From Camellia lanceoleosa (lineage: Eukaryota; Streptophyta; Magnoliopsida; Ericales; Theaceae), in assembly GCA_025200525.1 (NCBI GenBank), contig CM045761.1, positions 139,192,223-139,256,222 of the forward strand: a stretch of 64,000 bases of DNA. The letters run 5' to 3'. A program made the translations under genes and the position numbers. The notes below the pieces were generated by a model. It was given only the letters and a program-made list of their open reading frames with translations, was not told the DNA's origin and did not search any database. Below, one piece after another: positions 27,001 to 39,307 of this stretch (positions within the stretch are counted from its first letter, which is position 1; every line of letters starts with the position of its first letter).

Positions 27001-27347
27001 AATAAGGCATAATTTCCACAATCTTTTTCATTGCTCATATTGGTCAACATCATTAATGTCAGTTCTTACATGATCTCTTCCAGGGTAACTATCCCAGTGC
27101 AAAGGAAAGAAGCTTCAAGAAATTCAAGAGCCAAAAGGCAGAATTTAGTGGCCAAAAAATTGAAGATGGAAACAACAAAACCTTTCAGACAAGGCATGAC
27201 ACTCGATGCGTGCCACCAAGAGAAACAAATCTAGAGAACTTCATAGTCAACTGGATGAGCATGGATGACAACAAAACAATGTCAAAAGTGAAAAGAAAGA
27301 AGGTCAAAGCAATCTTTGAGGTACATCTGTTTTTCTGTTGTGTTAGA
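21031..27347 (+). repeat. Helitron tandem unit 3 (6,317 bp)
   Basis: The third copy begins ACAGCTTTTTCTTTTC and ends ...TTGTGTTAGAT, after which the sequence becomes single-copy. Its TC microsatellite is about 14 bases shorter than in units 1 and 2. At 26600-26710 it shares small indels with unit 2, whereas its last 300 bases agree with unit 1. Confidence 0.9.
21494..21832 (+). pseudogene. Captured RNaseH2C-like exons, unit 3
   Basis: Exon 1 is about 21494-21617 and exon 2 is 21742-21832. Exon 1 ends CCCACTTG instead of CCCACTG, one base longer. Exon 2 has GCTTACTCAGGGAAGG where unit 1 has GCTTACTTCAGGGGAAGG, and ends TATTACG. Both changes disturb the frame. The surrounding promoter-like CT-rich leader, also present in units 1 and 2, suggests that the 5' end of the source gene was taken up too. 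Confidence 0.5.
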
Positions 27348-29552
27348 TATATTTTTTATCTTCATTATATATGCTTCAATTCATTTTGCAACAAAATAAA
27401 AATTCTTTTAGGAGTGGTAAAACTTATTATTTATAGATTAAGTGGTTCCTTTTTGGCCCCTATTATTAAGTGGCTTCAAAACTTTGTTTATTCCATTCTT
27501 TTGACAACTTCGATTGTTGAATGTCTAATTTTATTTCAATTGTTGAATTTTAAACATAGTATTTGACTTCCTCCACGAAAATTTATCGCCTGGTTTTGAA
27601 AAATCATCATATAGTATGACATTTATTCTTTCCATAATGTGCATAATGGAAAAAAAATAAAAAAAAAATGAAGAGAAACTATGTTGTCAAAATTTGCATA
27701 AAAGTTTATTGTCTACTATTTGATATGATTTGGAAATACAAAACATTAGTCATTTTTTCTTTGAATTATATTTTCTTCTTTAATCCATTTGACTTTATGT
27801 GCATGGTGGTGAGTGGTGGTGCATGATAAATCAAGAACTAAGATACTTTTTAGCAACTAGAAAGTTTATTGGCTATTATGTGATGCGATTTGGAAATACT
27901 GAACATAGGTCATTTTTTTTTTTTTTTGAATTAGATTTTGCATAAAAGATGCAACCAAAATGGGATTGATGAGCAATGGATAAAATGTAGCCCATGATGG
28001 AAGCACACTTTTTGGGATCTGATTTACTTCTTCCATTAGATTAGTTTTCTCCTTATCTAGGTGTTTCTCTCTTAATTTGGGTTATGGCCTATAAGAAACC
28101 TACTATAATAGCTCATTTGAATGATTCATGTATGATATTTTGGTTTCTTAATTTTCTGTTTGGTATGTCTTTGTATTGTATACAACTAAACTTACTTTTC
28201 CCTATAAAAGGTCTTGGTTTGGCTATTAGTGGTGATTGTTGGAATGACTTCCATTCCACATCAAATAATAAATGTGTTGAAGATTTAAACCAAATAGAAA
28301 ATGTGCAAAATGAGGACTATGAAAAAAAAAAAAAAAGAAGACAGACAAACCAAACGATGCCTTTCTTAAGACAATATAATTTGTATGGAAAATCTGGGTC
28401 ATTACAAGTAGTCTCCTAACCCCTCCTTATTCCACCTTTAAATATCTTCTCTAAGAAATTTTAACTTCTTTGCCACTATAAAAACTGGTTCTCCTCCACC
28501 ACTATTCCATACTCCATAAGACCATCCACTTCTAACCAAATACTGACATTTTGAACAAATCTTAACAACTTGCGTTGATAGGAACCAATCTAAATTCTTG
28601 GATTTAAATCTATTTGCAACTCTAGAGGTTATTTTTCTCTTAATTTGATAAATGGCTACCAACATTCACTACTACGTGTCATCTACATTAAGGTTCTTTC
28701 CAAGTTTCTACAATGTTTGCAATTTGCAAATATTTTATGCTAAAATTTTGTTGTTGTATCGCAACAAGTGCTAAAAATTTCAAGTAACGGAAAAAGTCTA
28801 CCAACAGATTTGATTCCTAGAAATACTAAGGCATAGCTTTAGTAGATATATGCTAAGTGTGCTTACAATTTTGTTTGACTTGAAAGTCTTTACTTTTTGA
28901 TACGCATGTAAGAAAATGTGCATAATTTGTCATGGTTAAACATTACAATTTTGTTTGACTTGAAAGTCTTAAATTTTTTATACGCATGTAAGAAAATGTG
29001 CATAATTTGTCATGGTTAAACATTACGATGTTGTTTTTATTTATCTTTTCTTTTCATTTTCTGTCTTTCATTTAAAAAGAGAAGATATTATGGATGTGTT
29101 CAAAGTCATTGAGAATTTACCCAAATTAAGGAATCTCATGAATATCAATTTATTTACGTGTGATTGCAGCAGAATGTGCATTTTCATGTTCTTAATCTTC
29201 CTTTGGACATTGGTTGTCGCTTTATCATTGATAGTTTTTATGTTTCAATTGCCAAAAACTTTATTTTCATTGTCTTCTTCAACATTTCGTCAACAGGTGA
29301 CACCATTTGCTATGCTCTCACACGTTGCAACTGGAATAAGAGGATCAACATTGGTAAGAGCAAAGATTCTCATTTCATTTTTTTTTCCCTTTTGGATATT
29401 AGTGGAAATTTTTTAAAATATAACCCCTGATTTTCCTGTATCCCATCACAGGCAATGCAGGTTGATATAAACATAAAATTTAATAAATATCTGTATGCTA
29501 ATAATCGTATATGATCATGCTGAAAGTTAGAAACAAATATAAGCAACGTGGA
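27348..29552 (+). other. Single-copy right part of the Helitron
   Basis: This AT-rich sequence is not repeated in the tandem units. A 100-base phrase starting near 28861 (CTTACAATTTTGTTTGACTT) recurs at about 28944. Two exon-like pieces lie at about 29168-29235 and 29297-29353, with TTGCAG or CAACAG before them and GT after, but neither gives a protein I recognise. No Rep/helicase is seen. Confidence 0.5.
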
Positions 29553-29580
29553 GTGCCTTTAGGCACGGGTTATGCACTAG
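29553..29580 (+). other. Helitron 3' terminus: hairpin plus CTAG
   Basis: A GTGCC stem, a TTTA loop and a GGCAC stem are followed by GGGTTATGCA and CTAG, then a host T-rich run. In Helitrons this hairpin marks the end of strand transfer. The spacing of ten bases between stem and CTRR fits known plant elements. Confidence 0.75.
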
Positions 29581-31390
29581 TATATATATATATAAAGTTT
29601 GATTCTTATAATAAAATAAGTTCTGAATTTTTAATTTTATTAATTTAAATTCTAATTTTTTTGATTTATTTTCAATATAATAAATTATTTGTATATTTTT
29701 GTTAAGTAAAATTGATAAAAAAAACAATATTTAACTATTAAACTCAGTGTAAGTATACTTAAAATATTTAAAATATTATTTTTTGTTGATTTTAATAATT
29801 TTTCTATCGATTTTAATGAAAATAACAAAATGATTTAGATTAAAAGTAAATATAAAAATTAAATTTTAAATTATCAAAACTAAAAACTTATGGTCAAACC
29901 TTGAAGTTTTTCTTGTAATTTCTCCTTTTCTTTTTTATTGTGCATACGGTACTGTTAGCGAGGTAAGGTTGCTTGACCCGTGTGATAAGGGAGGCATTGT
30001 GTGAACGGATTTGGGTTACTGTTGTCCAGTTAAATGAGTCTATTTTGAGAGTCTATTTTAGAATATATTAATTAGAATATATTTGTAAAAAATTAAGTTA
30101 ATCGGATATTATTTATCTTTCCATCCACTCATATTTGTATTTATTTTAATATTTTAAATTATAATTGTTATTTATTTTTATAGATATAAATGTGAGTTGA
30201 TGAATGAGTAAACGATATCCGATTAATTTGATTTGGTGCGTGTACATTTTACTTGATGAATTTTAAAATATGAACAGTTCGAATTATCGAAATGAGTCCC
30301 GAAATATATCCATTTAACTACACAAGAGTGACTTGTGCAGGCCCAAATCCTGTGTGAACACCATACCATGAAGACTTCTTATTCATTCCAAAAATAAACC
30401 CATAAAATAATAATATTATAATTATTAAATTTATTAATTTATTTTTTTTATATAAATGATATGCACAGTAAAATTTACAAAATAAACACTTCAAATTATT
30501 GAAATAAGATGCATGATGAATCTCACATCAGTCAAGTTTAAATTTTAAACTGGAAAGAATCTCCATCCTTAATTAATTGGGTAGGAGTGGAATTGAATAA
30601 AATAATTATTTTATTATAATGTTCAAATAAAATTATCATTCATTATATTATAAATAAATGATATTTCTGTGTAGAGGTTCAGAAACAAAAATTTCAGTTC
30701 ATTCTCCCTTTACTTCTAGCGCTATACTATCATTTTTATTAGGGTAATTCCTTACATTAATAACTTTTAAGGTTTAGAAGAAAAAAAAAAATTTATATTA
30801 ACCTTTATGAATATATTTGTGTAAAACTTTATTTCATTCAACATTTTCTCTTTTTGCAGTAATATTTGTATTGACGAAAAAAATTAGGGTAAATTATTTA
30901 TAAGTCTTATTTGAAAAACTTATACAAAATATAGTCTTATAAAAAAAAAATTATAATTTAATAGGTCCTGTGATTTTTTTGAAGACACACAATCTTAATT
31001 AATTAATAATAATATCATATATGAAAAATTCAATATTACCATAGATTGTGATAATATCTATATAGTTAAAAATTTGAAATTCAAAATAATCTAATTAATA
31101 AAAATAGTATATATGCAAAATCTAATGTTACCATATATTGTGATTATATTTATATGGTGGAAAATTTGAAATTCAAAACATAAATGTAATATTTAACATC
31201 CTAAACCTAATATGACATTTTCAAACCTAACGTGCCATTCTCATATGTTTCTAAAATTCAAAATAACTTGATTAATGACAATACCATGTATGGGAAATCC
31301 AATATTAGCATAGATTATGATTATATTTATATGGTTGGAAATTTGAAATTCAAAATATAAATATAACATGTGACATTCCCAAACCCAACA
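29581..31390. other. AT-rich intergenic region with diverged direct repeats
   Basis: I see no gene. A phrase of the form AATATTACCATAGATTGTGA ... AAATTTGAAATTCAAAATA occurs three times, at about 31038, 31128 and 31290, with substitutions, so this is an imperfect dispersed repeat. The left border is the T that follows the Helitron. Confidence 0.6.
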
Positions 31391-31397
31391 TAATATT

Positions 31398-31663
31398 GGG
31401 GGTGTTTGTTTGGACTTTTTTAAGCCATCTTATAGCTTCTAACTTTCGAAAAGTTATTTTGGACTGTTTGGTTAAACTTATTTCAAGCAGTTTCTGATTC
31501 TAACAACTTATCATCTAATTCAAAAGCGCTAATTTTGAGAAGCTGCTCACCCTTTACTTAAATTATCAGCTTCTGCTAGGGACATGTTAATTTACGGTTA
31601 TACTCTTAGATTTTTTTATTTTTTTATTTTTTTAAAATAGAAAAAGACCCAAATGGACTATAG

Positions 31664-31717
<54 letters not shown>

Positions 31718-31914
31718 TTATGAGAAATGTAGATAAGTAGTGAATAACAAAAAGTAAAAGTTAATTGAAAAAGCTACTTAACAGCTTATTTAACAAATAC
31801 TACTCAACAACTTAAATTTATAATCCAACAGTTACACCAAATAGATTTATAGCTTCTGATTAAACTCATAATGTATAATCTATAATCTATTTTAACAGCT
31901 ACATCAAACGGGAT
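31398..31914. mobile_element. Possible MITE with (ATT)n core
   Basis: The left edge reads GGGTGTTTGTTTGG and the right edge, reverse complemented, GATCCCGTTTGATG. Interior AGCTTCT and AACAGCTTATTTAAC phrases are partly complementary. An (ATT)n microsatellite lies at about 31666-31716. The ends are imperfect and no clear target duplication is seen, so the call is tentative. Confidence 0.35.
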
Positions 31915-31984
31915 CATTCTCTTATACTTCTCATCCCAAACCCAAAGTGACATTCTAATATTCCACCGATCACTACAGGAAAAT

Positions 31985-32460
31985 ACACCTACAGCGACCA
32001 CTTTTGGCGACTAAAACAAATTTAGTCGCCAAAAGTTACGGATTTAGCTACCAAAAATAAATTTAGTCGGCAAAAGTCAAATTTTTAGCTACTAATTATT
32101 TTTAGTCGGGGAATATTGATTATTGGCGACTAAAAAAAATTTAGTAGCTAAAAATATCACAATTAGCGACTAAAATAAATTTAGTCGGAAAAAATGGCCT
32201 AAATTGGCGACAAAATTTTTTTTAGTCGCCGTAGGTATGCATTTGGCTACCAAATCCGTTGGTCGGCAAATGTTTTAATAAAAAATTAATTTTTGTCTTT
32301 GGCGACTAAACATTTAGTCGGGAAAACATGATTTTCAGCGACAAACATTATTTTAGTCGCTGTAGGTATACATTTGGCTACCAAATCCGTTGGTCGGCAA
32401 ATGTTTTAATAAAAAATTAATTTTTGTCTTTGGCGACTAAACATTTAGTCGGGAAAACAT
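31985..32460. repeat. CACTA left subterminal repeats
   Basis: About a dozen TTTAGTCG or GGCGACTAAA motifs in both orientations lie in the first 480 bases. A 131-bp tandem duplication is included: GTAGGTATGCATTTGGCTAC at 32231 recurs at 32362 with one change and continues for over 100 bases. Confidence 0.8.
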
Positions 32461-33144
32461 GATTTTCTTTTATTTTATTTGATTTTTTACACAATTAAAT
32501 AAATCTATTTTTTTTAATTAAATAAATAAAATATCAATAAAAATATATGTTATTTTTTAATTAAAATTTGAAATAAATTTATTTTAAAAAATATTAATAA
32601 TTAAATAATGAAATTAAATAAAATAAAACATCAACAAAATTTAAATATTTTGTGGCAAAATTTAAATAATGAAATTAAATAAAATATTACATCAAAAAAT
32701 TTTAATTAACGGGTTGAGCTGATTCAGTAAAAAAAATATTAGGATAAATATTTAAGATAATTTAATATTTTTAAATTATAATTTTATTACTTATATTTTT
32801 ATTTAAATATCATTTTAATATATTTGTTACTTTTATTTAAATTTTTTTAAAATAATGAATTTTTTTTGTTACTTTTAATATATTTTTTACCGACTAAATT
32901 TTAGTCGGCGATTATAATTACAAAATTTAAAAATTATGCTTCAGACTTCGGAGGGAAACTTGGGAGGGAAACAGTATTTTCATTGGCTTCGGATTTAATT
33001 ACAATATTTTCATTGGCTTCAGATTTCAGATTTTAGTTTTTCTGTCTCTCCCTCTCTAAGGTTGTATTTTCTTTATTTTGTATATTAAGAGAGAAACACA
33101 GAGAGACTGGAAATGGAAGTGGCGAGCAAAGCAGGGAGCTGGGC

Positions 33145-34023
33145 ATTCAAGGCCTTCACTCATCTATCTGTCTATCTGTTTGTCTATCTGTCTATTTGTT
33201 TGTCTATCTGTCTGTCTGTCTCTCTCTCTGTGTTTCTCACACATCTATCTCTTCTCTCCTTTCTCTATCTCTCTCTGTCTCTTTCGTTCATCTCTCTTGT
33301 CTCTATCTCTCTTGCTCATCTCTCTTCTCTCGCTCTCTCTCTCTCTCTTCTCTCTTTATCTCTTTCTTTTTCTATGTCTTTCTCTTGATCATCTCTTTTC
33401 GCTCTCTGTCTCTTTTTCTGTCTCTCACTTTCTATCTCTTTCTCTCTCACTCTATCTCTCTCTTTTTCTTTCTCTCTCTCATCTCTCTATCTCTTTCTTT
33501 GTCTTTCTCTCGATCATCTATTTTCGCTCTCTTTCTCTCTCTTTGTCTATCTCTTACTCATATCTTGTTTCTTTCTGTCTCTGTCTCTATCTCTTTCTCT
33601 TTTCTACTCTGTCTTTGTCTTTATCTCTGTCTCTCTATTTCTAAATTTTGTAATTTTTTTTTTCATAAACTGAGTCATAAAACTCCAATAAAGTAAAAAG
33701 TATAAACAATAAATAAAATTAAAAAATATTAATTTAACAAGCCTGATCTATTTTTCACATCTCTTTCTCTCTCTGTCTCTCTTGCTATATCTCTTTTTCT
33801 CTTTATCTCTCTCTCACTTATCACTCTTCTCTCTTTCTTTCTCTCTCTGTGTCTGTTTGTCTGTCTCTCACTCTTCTCTCTCTCTCTTTCTTTCTATGTG
33901 TCTATCTGTCTGTTTATCTCTTTCCCCCATTGTGTTCACATTGCTCACTCTTCTCTCTATCTTTCTCTCTGTCTCTCTCGTTCATCTCTCTTCTCTTTAT
34001 GTCTCTCTTGCTCATCTCTCTTC

Positions 34024-34078
<55 letters not shown>

Positions 34079-34165
34079 TGCTCATTTCTCTTCTCGCTAT
34101 CTCTCTCTGTCTCTCTCGTCTCTCTCTTCTCTATGTTTCTTTTCTGTCTATCACTCTCTCTCACC
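33145..34165. repeat. Long CT-rich tract inside the CACTA element
   Basis: About 1 kb consists of TCTCTC, TGTCTATC and TCTTTC variants on the plus strand, broken near 33640-33755 by AT-rich sequence. Several overlapping long ORFs encode only Leu/Ser/Phe/Tyr runs, which are an artefact of composition. It may derive from expansion of a 5' leader microsatellite. Confidence 0.85.
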
Positions 34166-34439
34166 ACTCATCTCCTCTACCACCTTCACCACTACTGCAA
34201 ACACCATTCCACCACCACTATTACTTCTACAGAAAATTAACTTTTATTTTAGTGAAAAATATTTTTCATTAAAATATATATTACCCCTGCTTCTACAAAA
34301 TATTTTTCATTAAAATATTTTTTAGTATTAATTTTTTCCTTCTTTTTTTTTTAATTTTCTTTCTTTCTTTTCTTTCTTATTATATATATCTATATAATAT
34401 GGAAGAAAGCTTTTTGAAAATGTCCCAAATGTATCATAG

Positions 34440-34915
34440 ATACATTTGGTTTTAAGGGCCAAGATGAATCCTGAGTTTAGATCAACGGTCTATATACATT
34501 TTCCCATCCATTTGAGTTCATCTCTCCCACGTCCCCAAATACGTTCTCTTCAGCTCCCTCTCTCCCACGTTCTCTGCCAGTGTCTCTCATCACCACAGCC
34601 ATTGAAGACCCTTCGAACCCTTCGATACCCACCCTCCCTCTTCGCTACGCTACTCCTCCTTCCCTTACAACTCTTCTCTTCGACCTGACCGAGGCTGTCA
34701 CCGACTGAGCCTCCCTCCATCCGACGATTGAGTCGAGTCTCTCTCTCCGACGATCGAGTCTCTTGCTTGACTCGCTTCTCGCCGCTCAGTCCCGCCGGAC
34801 TCTCTTCTATCGACGCTCTGTCTTTTGTTGACAGATTTGTCTTCTCTCGACTCTCTCTCTCCGACCAGCCCGATTCTGTCTCCGACCGGAACCAGCGACT
34901 CCAACCTACAGGTAT
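34440..34915 (+). pseudogene. Captured promoter/first-exon-like segment
   Basis: The segment from 34500 on is CT- and CGA-rich like a plant 5' leader. It ends CCAACCTACAG before GTATATAAC (34910-34915), a good splice donor. The sequence downstream switches to AT-rich intron character. It could be the start of the gene whose 3' exons lie at 35532-37147 or of another captured gene. No conserved protein is read. Confidence 0.35.
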
Positions 34916-35531
34916 ATAACTACAAATTGAAATCTATTGTTGTTGTAGAATTAGGTTTTTTTTAGGATTTTTTTAAGGGGGCAAAGAAAAGAAAAGTTAA
35001 ATCTGTTGTTGTTGTAGAAATTGGGATTTTTTTTTTAGGGTTTTTTGTAAGGGAAAAAAAAAAAGAAAATTGAAATGTGTTGTTGTTGTAGAGTTTAAAA
35101 TTTGTTCGACGCTCTGGTGAATGGGACCGTACCCATCCATATATCATTTTTTGCTGGATTTTTCTTTAAGTTTTTATCAGTAATCATTATTCTGGATTTT
35201 TCTTTAATTTTGTATCTGTAATCACTTTTTCTTGCTGGATATGTGGGTGTTTGGTTGGGTTGTTTGGATATTTGAAATCACCTGCCAATATAGAGTTTCC
35301 AGGTTCTTCAACTTCTAACCCTTTTGATTCTGATATATAAACCCAGTTTATACACTCTATATTTTGAAATAGATTTTGAATCTGGATAAAATTTGGAGTT
35401 CCTCATTTTCTCTAATACATGTTTTCTGAGTTTGTTTTCTCGGTCTCCGAGGTTAGATCTACTGGGTTAACCATTTTTTTTTTTTTTTTTCTGTGGGTTA
35501 ACTGCTGATGTGGATACTGTTCGTGTGAAAG

Positions 35532-37147
35532 GAGCTTAGAAGATTGGTGGCTTATGCAAAAAGCGGTGCAAATTTGTTGGCCAAACTCATCTTGCAGGAT
35601 CAGCATGATTCTTACAGATGGAAGGTGGGTTGGACACACATATTCCACTCAATTTTGGTTTGCAGGTGTTGAATCCTTAATTATTATGGTGTAATTCTTG
35701 GCTTTTTGCAGTGCCTTTTCCGAACTCCTTTGAACAATTACAATGCCGTTGTGCTTCTTCACAGGGATAGATTGCCTTACCCACATTGTCTTCTCTTCCC
35801 ATCTGAACTTAACCAGGGTATTTTTTTCCCGTCCTTTTTCCCCCCTCCTAATCAATGAGTTTTTCAGCATTGAGATTCTAATAACTTGCGCATTTGGGCA
35901 GGGAAGCATGTGGTTCGTGAGAATGAAAGGAAGCTTAGAGGAACTAAAACATAAGCTGATGGTGAACTTTGATCCACTGAGATACTTTGTTGGAGATTTG
36001 GAGGCAAGTATTACTCAAATGCTTTTACATTTTTAGGTAGTGTTTGGCACATCATAAAAAATCCTGATGATTTTTTTTTTTTTTCAAATGATATATGTCC
36101 ACAAATTAGGCACATCATCGTTATTAGTAGTCTCTTTTATACGCACTTTGTATTTGTATATCATTATTTTTCTATAATTGTTCATCTAACTCCAAGTCAT
36201 AAAATTATTATCTTCTTCTTCTTTTCTTTCTTTTTTTTTTATTTATTTAATTCAGATAATTTATTCCTTTCATGCATCATTTTTTTTTATCTCTTTAATT
36301 TTTTTATAGAATTGAGAATGAGACATAAAAAAGAGCAGGTGATCATCATTCGTCTCAAACTTTACCCCCAACTAATCCCAAATACATATATAGTCTTCCC
36401 TTACACATAATTACATTTTGCGTTGGTAGTTTGTCCTGGATTTTGAATTGTGGGATACTTATAATATATGTGTATGAAGGTCAAAGAACGAAAACTATGG
36501 AGAAGCCAATGCGTATTGGGGTTGACATGTATCATTATTGGGCTTGAAATTGACAATTTAACAATGGGCAATGAAAGCATGGCCATTGATGATCAGAATA
36601 TATGAAGTGGAATGTAATGATCATTTCATCATAATGTTCATTCTTACGTTTGGTTCATCAATAAAATGATGAAAATGTGTTGCAAATGGAATTATCATTC
36701 TCTACTGTAGAGAAACCATTCCATTCCATTTCACCTCATTCTAGGAAAACGAACACTACCTTAATTGTAGGACTATCCCTCATTGTTGCTGATCCTTAGA
36801 GATGAGCTAACTTTCTCCTGTTGTCTCTACAGAGAGAGTTCCCTGCCATGCTCAAAACATGGTATGATTCACTTGGAGGTGATGCTATCGGCTTAACATG
36901 GGAGAGATTGGGATCATCAAAGGTACATTAAGATGTGTACTTATTTTCATGCATGAAATGAGGATGATGTTAATGACTTAGAACTACCTAACCCCTTTAT
37001 CTGTTTGTTTTTTTGCTGAAACGGGGACGAGGAGAAGTGGGTGAGGATGATCATGATCTGCTTGATGTACTAAAAACTGTTGGCAAGGTCGGGAAAGGGT
37101 TTGTGAGGAGTATTTATTTTCTCAAGGCCCCAAGGTTGAGTAATTAA
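35532..37147 (+). pseudogene. Captured 3' part of Nrap/UTP22-like gene
   Basis: Five exon pieces can be read in order: 35532-35624 (LVAYAKSGANLLAKLILQDQ), 35712-35817 (CLFRTPLNNYNAVVLLHRDR then LPYPHCLLFPSELNQG), 35902-36003 (GSLEELKHKLMVNFDPLRYF then VGDLE), 36833-36922 (REFPAMLKTWYDSLGGDAIG then LTW) and about 37017-37147 (VLKTVGKVGKGFVRSIYFLK then APRLSN and stop). From memory of the family these match the C-terminal end of plant Nrap/UTP22-like nucleolar proteins, which act in the small-subunit processome. Introns are kept. The third exon has lost bases between HVV and GSLEEL, its donor is GC, and the last exon's acceptor is damaged, so this is a non-functional genomic fragment. Confidence 0.65.
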
Positions 37148-37329
37148 AATTTTCATTTCCGAAGGCCTTCAAGTTCAGCAAATAGTGAAGGTGATGTTGT
37201 AATCTTATTGATTCTCACATCTTATAGTCTCGAATTAGTGAAATTATTGCCACATTTTTGTACCCTGTAAAATCTTGCTTTTATTGACATCACCATCTAA
37301 AATCTTGCTTTTATTGACATTATGTTTCA

Positions 37330-39000
37330 GTTACTAGAAGAGTTGAGGAAGCAAAATTCCAGTGCTGAAGTTCACCTATATAATGCAAGTACTTTACCTT
37401 GGTCCTTCTTTATCTTTTGATTGCTCTTTTACTTCTTTTTTTTCCCCTTCTTTCTGTTCACTTAGTAGTACTCCCATAGATGAATAAAGTACTTGACTAG
37501 ATAACGAAAAATTTAAAACTGCGATCCATCACCTATTGGAGGGAGTATATCCTGCTATTTAGTATTCTCCCAAGTGATGCATTTCTTTCTGGACCTGGGA
37601 GCAATATTGAGGTATGTAAACTTAAAAACATAAGCTTTTGCAATTGAAGTATATAACTGAAAACTCAGGCCCATTGAAACCAACCCATTATTCTTCAATT
37701 GATATTCCCTGTTCTATTAAAGAAGCTGTATAAATAATACATATTTTTGCTATTTAGTGGGAGAGTCCATGCAACATTTACTTAATTTTTTGTGATGATT
37801 TTTTCATTCATTTTAAAGATGCATAAATTAATTATTATTTTTTTAAACCTATCTCTCATGGTATTGTGGAACTATATACATGACATGGAAAATAAGTATA
37901 GTAGTTTGTGTTTGAATTTTATAGAGTATGTCTATATGACATGGATAATATTGCCTCTCCTTTCAGCTTCAAGGGTATCAAATTCTTTGTTGGCTTTGTT
38001 CTAGAGACATAAATAATTTTGTATCCATAGTAGTATTAGGTGTTTCTGAGAATTGGTGTTCTGCCATCTCTGGTTTCCCTTTCTATGGTATATTCATTTT
38101 TATTCAAGTATATTTTTAGGGTTCATTTGTCTTTATAACCAAGTTATTTATCAAAAATGAGGAAAGAAAAGTGTAAATTTTGAATTTTGGTTTTTTATGT
38201 AAATGTTACATGTCAATACTTCATTCGCTTTTTATAAAATATTAACAAACTTTTATAAAGGAATTTTGTTTGTTTTGCCAAGTTTTATAAAGGAAGTTTA
38301 AGTTCAACAGTCTCAAAAACTATTAGGTTGGTAGTCATGTTTTAAAATGTAAAAATATTAGTAGAATTCAGACTCCGGACAAGGTGCATCAGACTCCGGA
38401 CAAGGTGCTGCTCCTGTTAGTTAGTATTCCACATGGTGAGAGCGATTCTTTCCCAATTATTAGTAGAATTCAATCTGAACTTGCTGCGTCATTGGTACAT
38501 TTTTCTGTTAGTTACCCTTGTATGCAGTGAAGTAAAGAATATGGGCACATGATATAAAAAGTCCCTGTGACCCACTTGATGGTGAAAGGTGTCGCCTAAC
38601 CATACCACATGCTGTCCTTTGCAGGTATGGTTAAATTATTGGATCTAATTTAACTTTGTTGAGTGCTATGAATGAAGCACCAAAAGAATTATTTGAAATT
38701 GATGTAGTTGTTGACATATTCGGTTTAGTTACATGAAGCAGACTTGGGAAGATTCTTTTGGTTGATAATTTGATCAAAATAAATAAATTCTCTACTGTAA
38801 TGCCCAAAGATTCTACTCTGTCGTGGCTGAGTCATTTGGTTAGTGATGTAAATTTGTGTTTAAAAGAGCTTTGCTTGATGGGGATTTATTTGTGTTTTGC
38901 GGTGGTTTGCATGCCATATTAATCGATCAAAATAAAATGGTTGTGGTCATTGGGTGGAGTGACTCTTGCTGAGGATCTACACAACAAGGTATTGAAGTCT
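37330..39000 (+). other. Middle of CACTA cargo, unassigned
   Basis: A few exon-like pieces are present, for example a segment reading LLEELRKQNSSAEVHLYNA at 37331-37388, and CAGACTCCGGACAAGGTGC doubled at 38369-38407. None is assigned. The tract may join the two captured genes or be filler from a third locus. Confidence 0.4.
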
Positions 39001-39307
39001 ATAAGCAAAAAGAATGTTTTACATTTTTTTTTTCCTGGCTGAATCCACTTGAGGAAGTGAAGTATCTCATGTACATTCGGTAGTAATTCCAGTTAATATT
39101 ATTTAAATGTATTATTTTTCATGAACTCAAATGCAATGTCACGCTACTAGAAGTATCGTGTCTTTGTCTGAACATAACAATCATTGTTGAAATATAGATT
39201 AATGATTTTGTATGACATTTTGGCCTACACAGTCTTGATGAATTTCATGACCTTATGCAAGTTTTGATGAATTTTGTAACATTATGTTGTTGACCCTCAT
39301 TTTAACA

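Larger units (their letters stand above)
8378..29580 (+). mobile_element. Non-autonomous Helitron, 21.2 kb, gene-capturing
   Basis: The right end is textbook: a GTGCC-TTTA-GGCAC hairpin at 29553-29566, ten bases, then CTAG at 29577-29580 and a host T. The proposed left end is TCTATATAACAAAACAGC at 8378, preceded by A, so the insertion lies between A and T as Helitrons require. There is no target duplication and no inverted ends. No Rep/helicase reading frame is visible, so it would need an autonomous partner. The content is a triplicated 6.32-kb segment with captured exons plus a single-copy 2.2-kb right part. Without the two extra copies it would be about 8.6 kb. The right end is well supported. 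The left end rests on TC, the A flank and its position 13 bases outside the first repeat unit. Confidence 0.65.

Noticed and set aside
28084..28419. 111-residue ORF in the Helitron right part
   Set aside because: Low-complexity ends, a poly-A run inside, and no motif. There is no support beyond being open.
29012..29430. Overlapping ORFs of 134 and 88 residues
   Set aside because: There is no recognisable domain, two frames compete over the same DNA, and there are AT-rich intron-like interruptions. They are kept only as a possible exon remark in the Helitron right part.
8378..29580. Reading the three 6.3-kb repeats as tandem functional host genes
   Set aside because: Only the first two exons of the RNaseH2C-like gene are present, no complete reading frame follows, and Helitron ends enclose the array.
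33078..34313. Several overlapping ORFs of 90-188 residues
   Set aside because: They are translations of a CT-rich tract into Ser/Leu/Phe/Tyr runs. All three frames are open over the same DNA, which is a composition effect.
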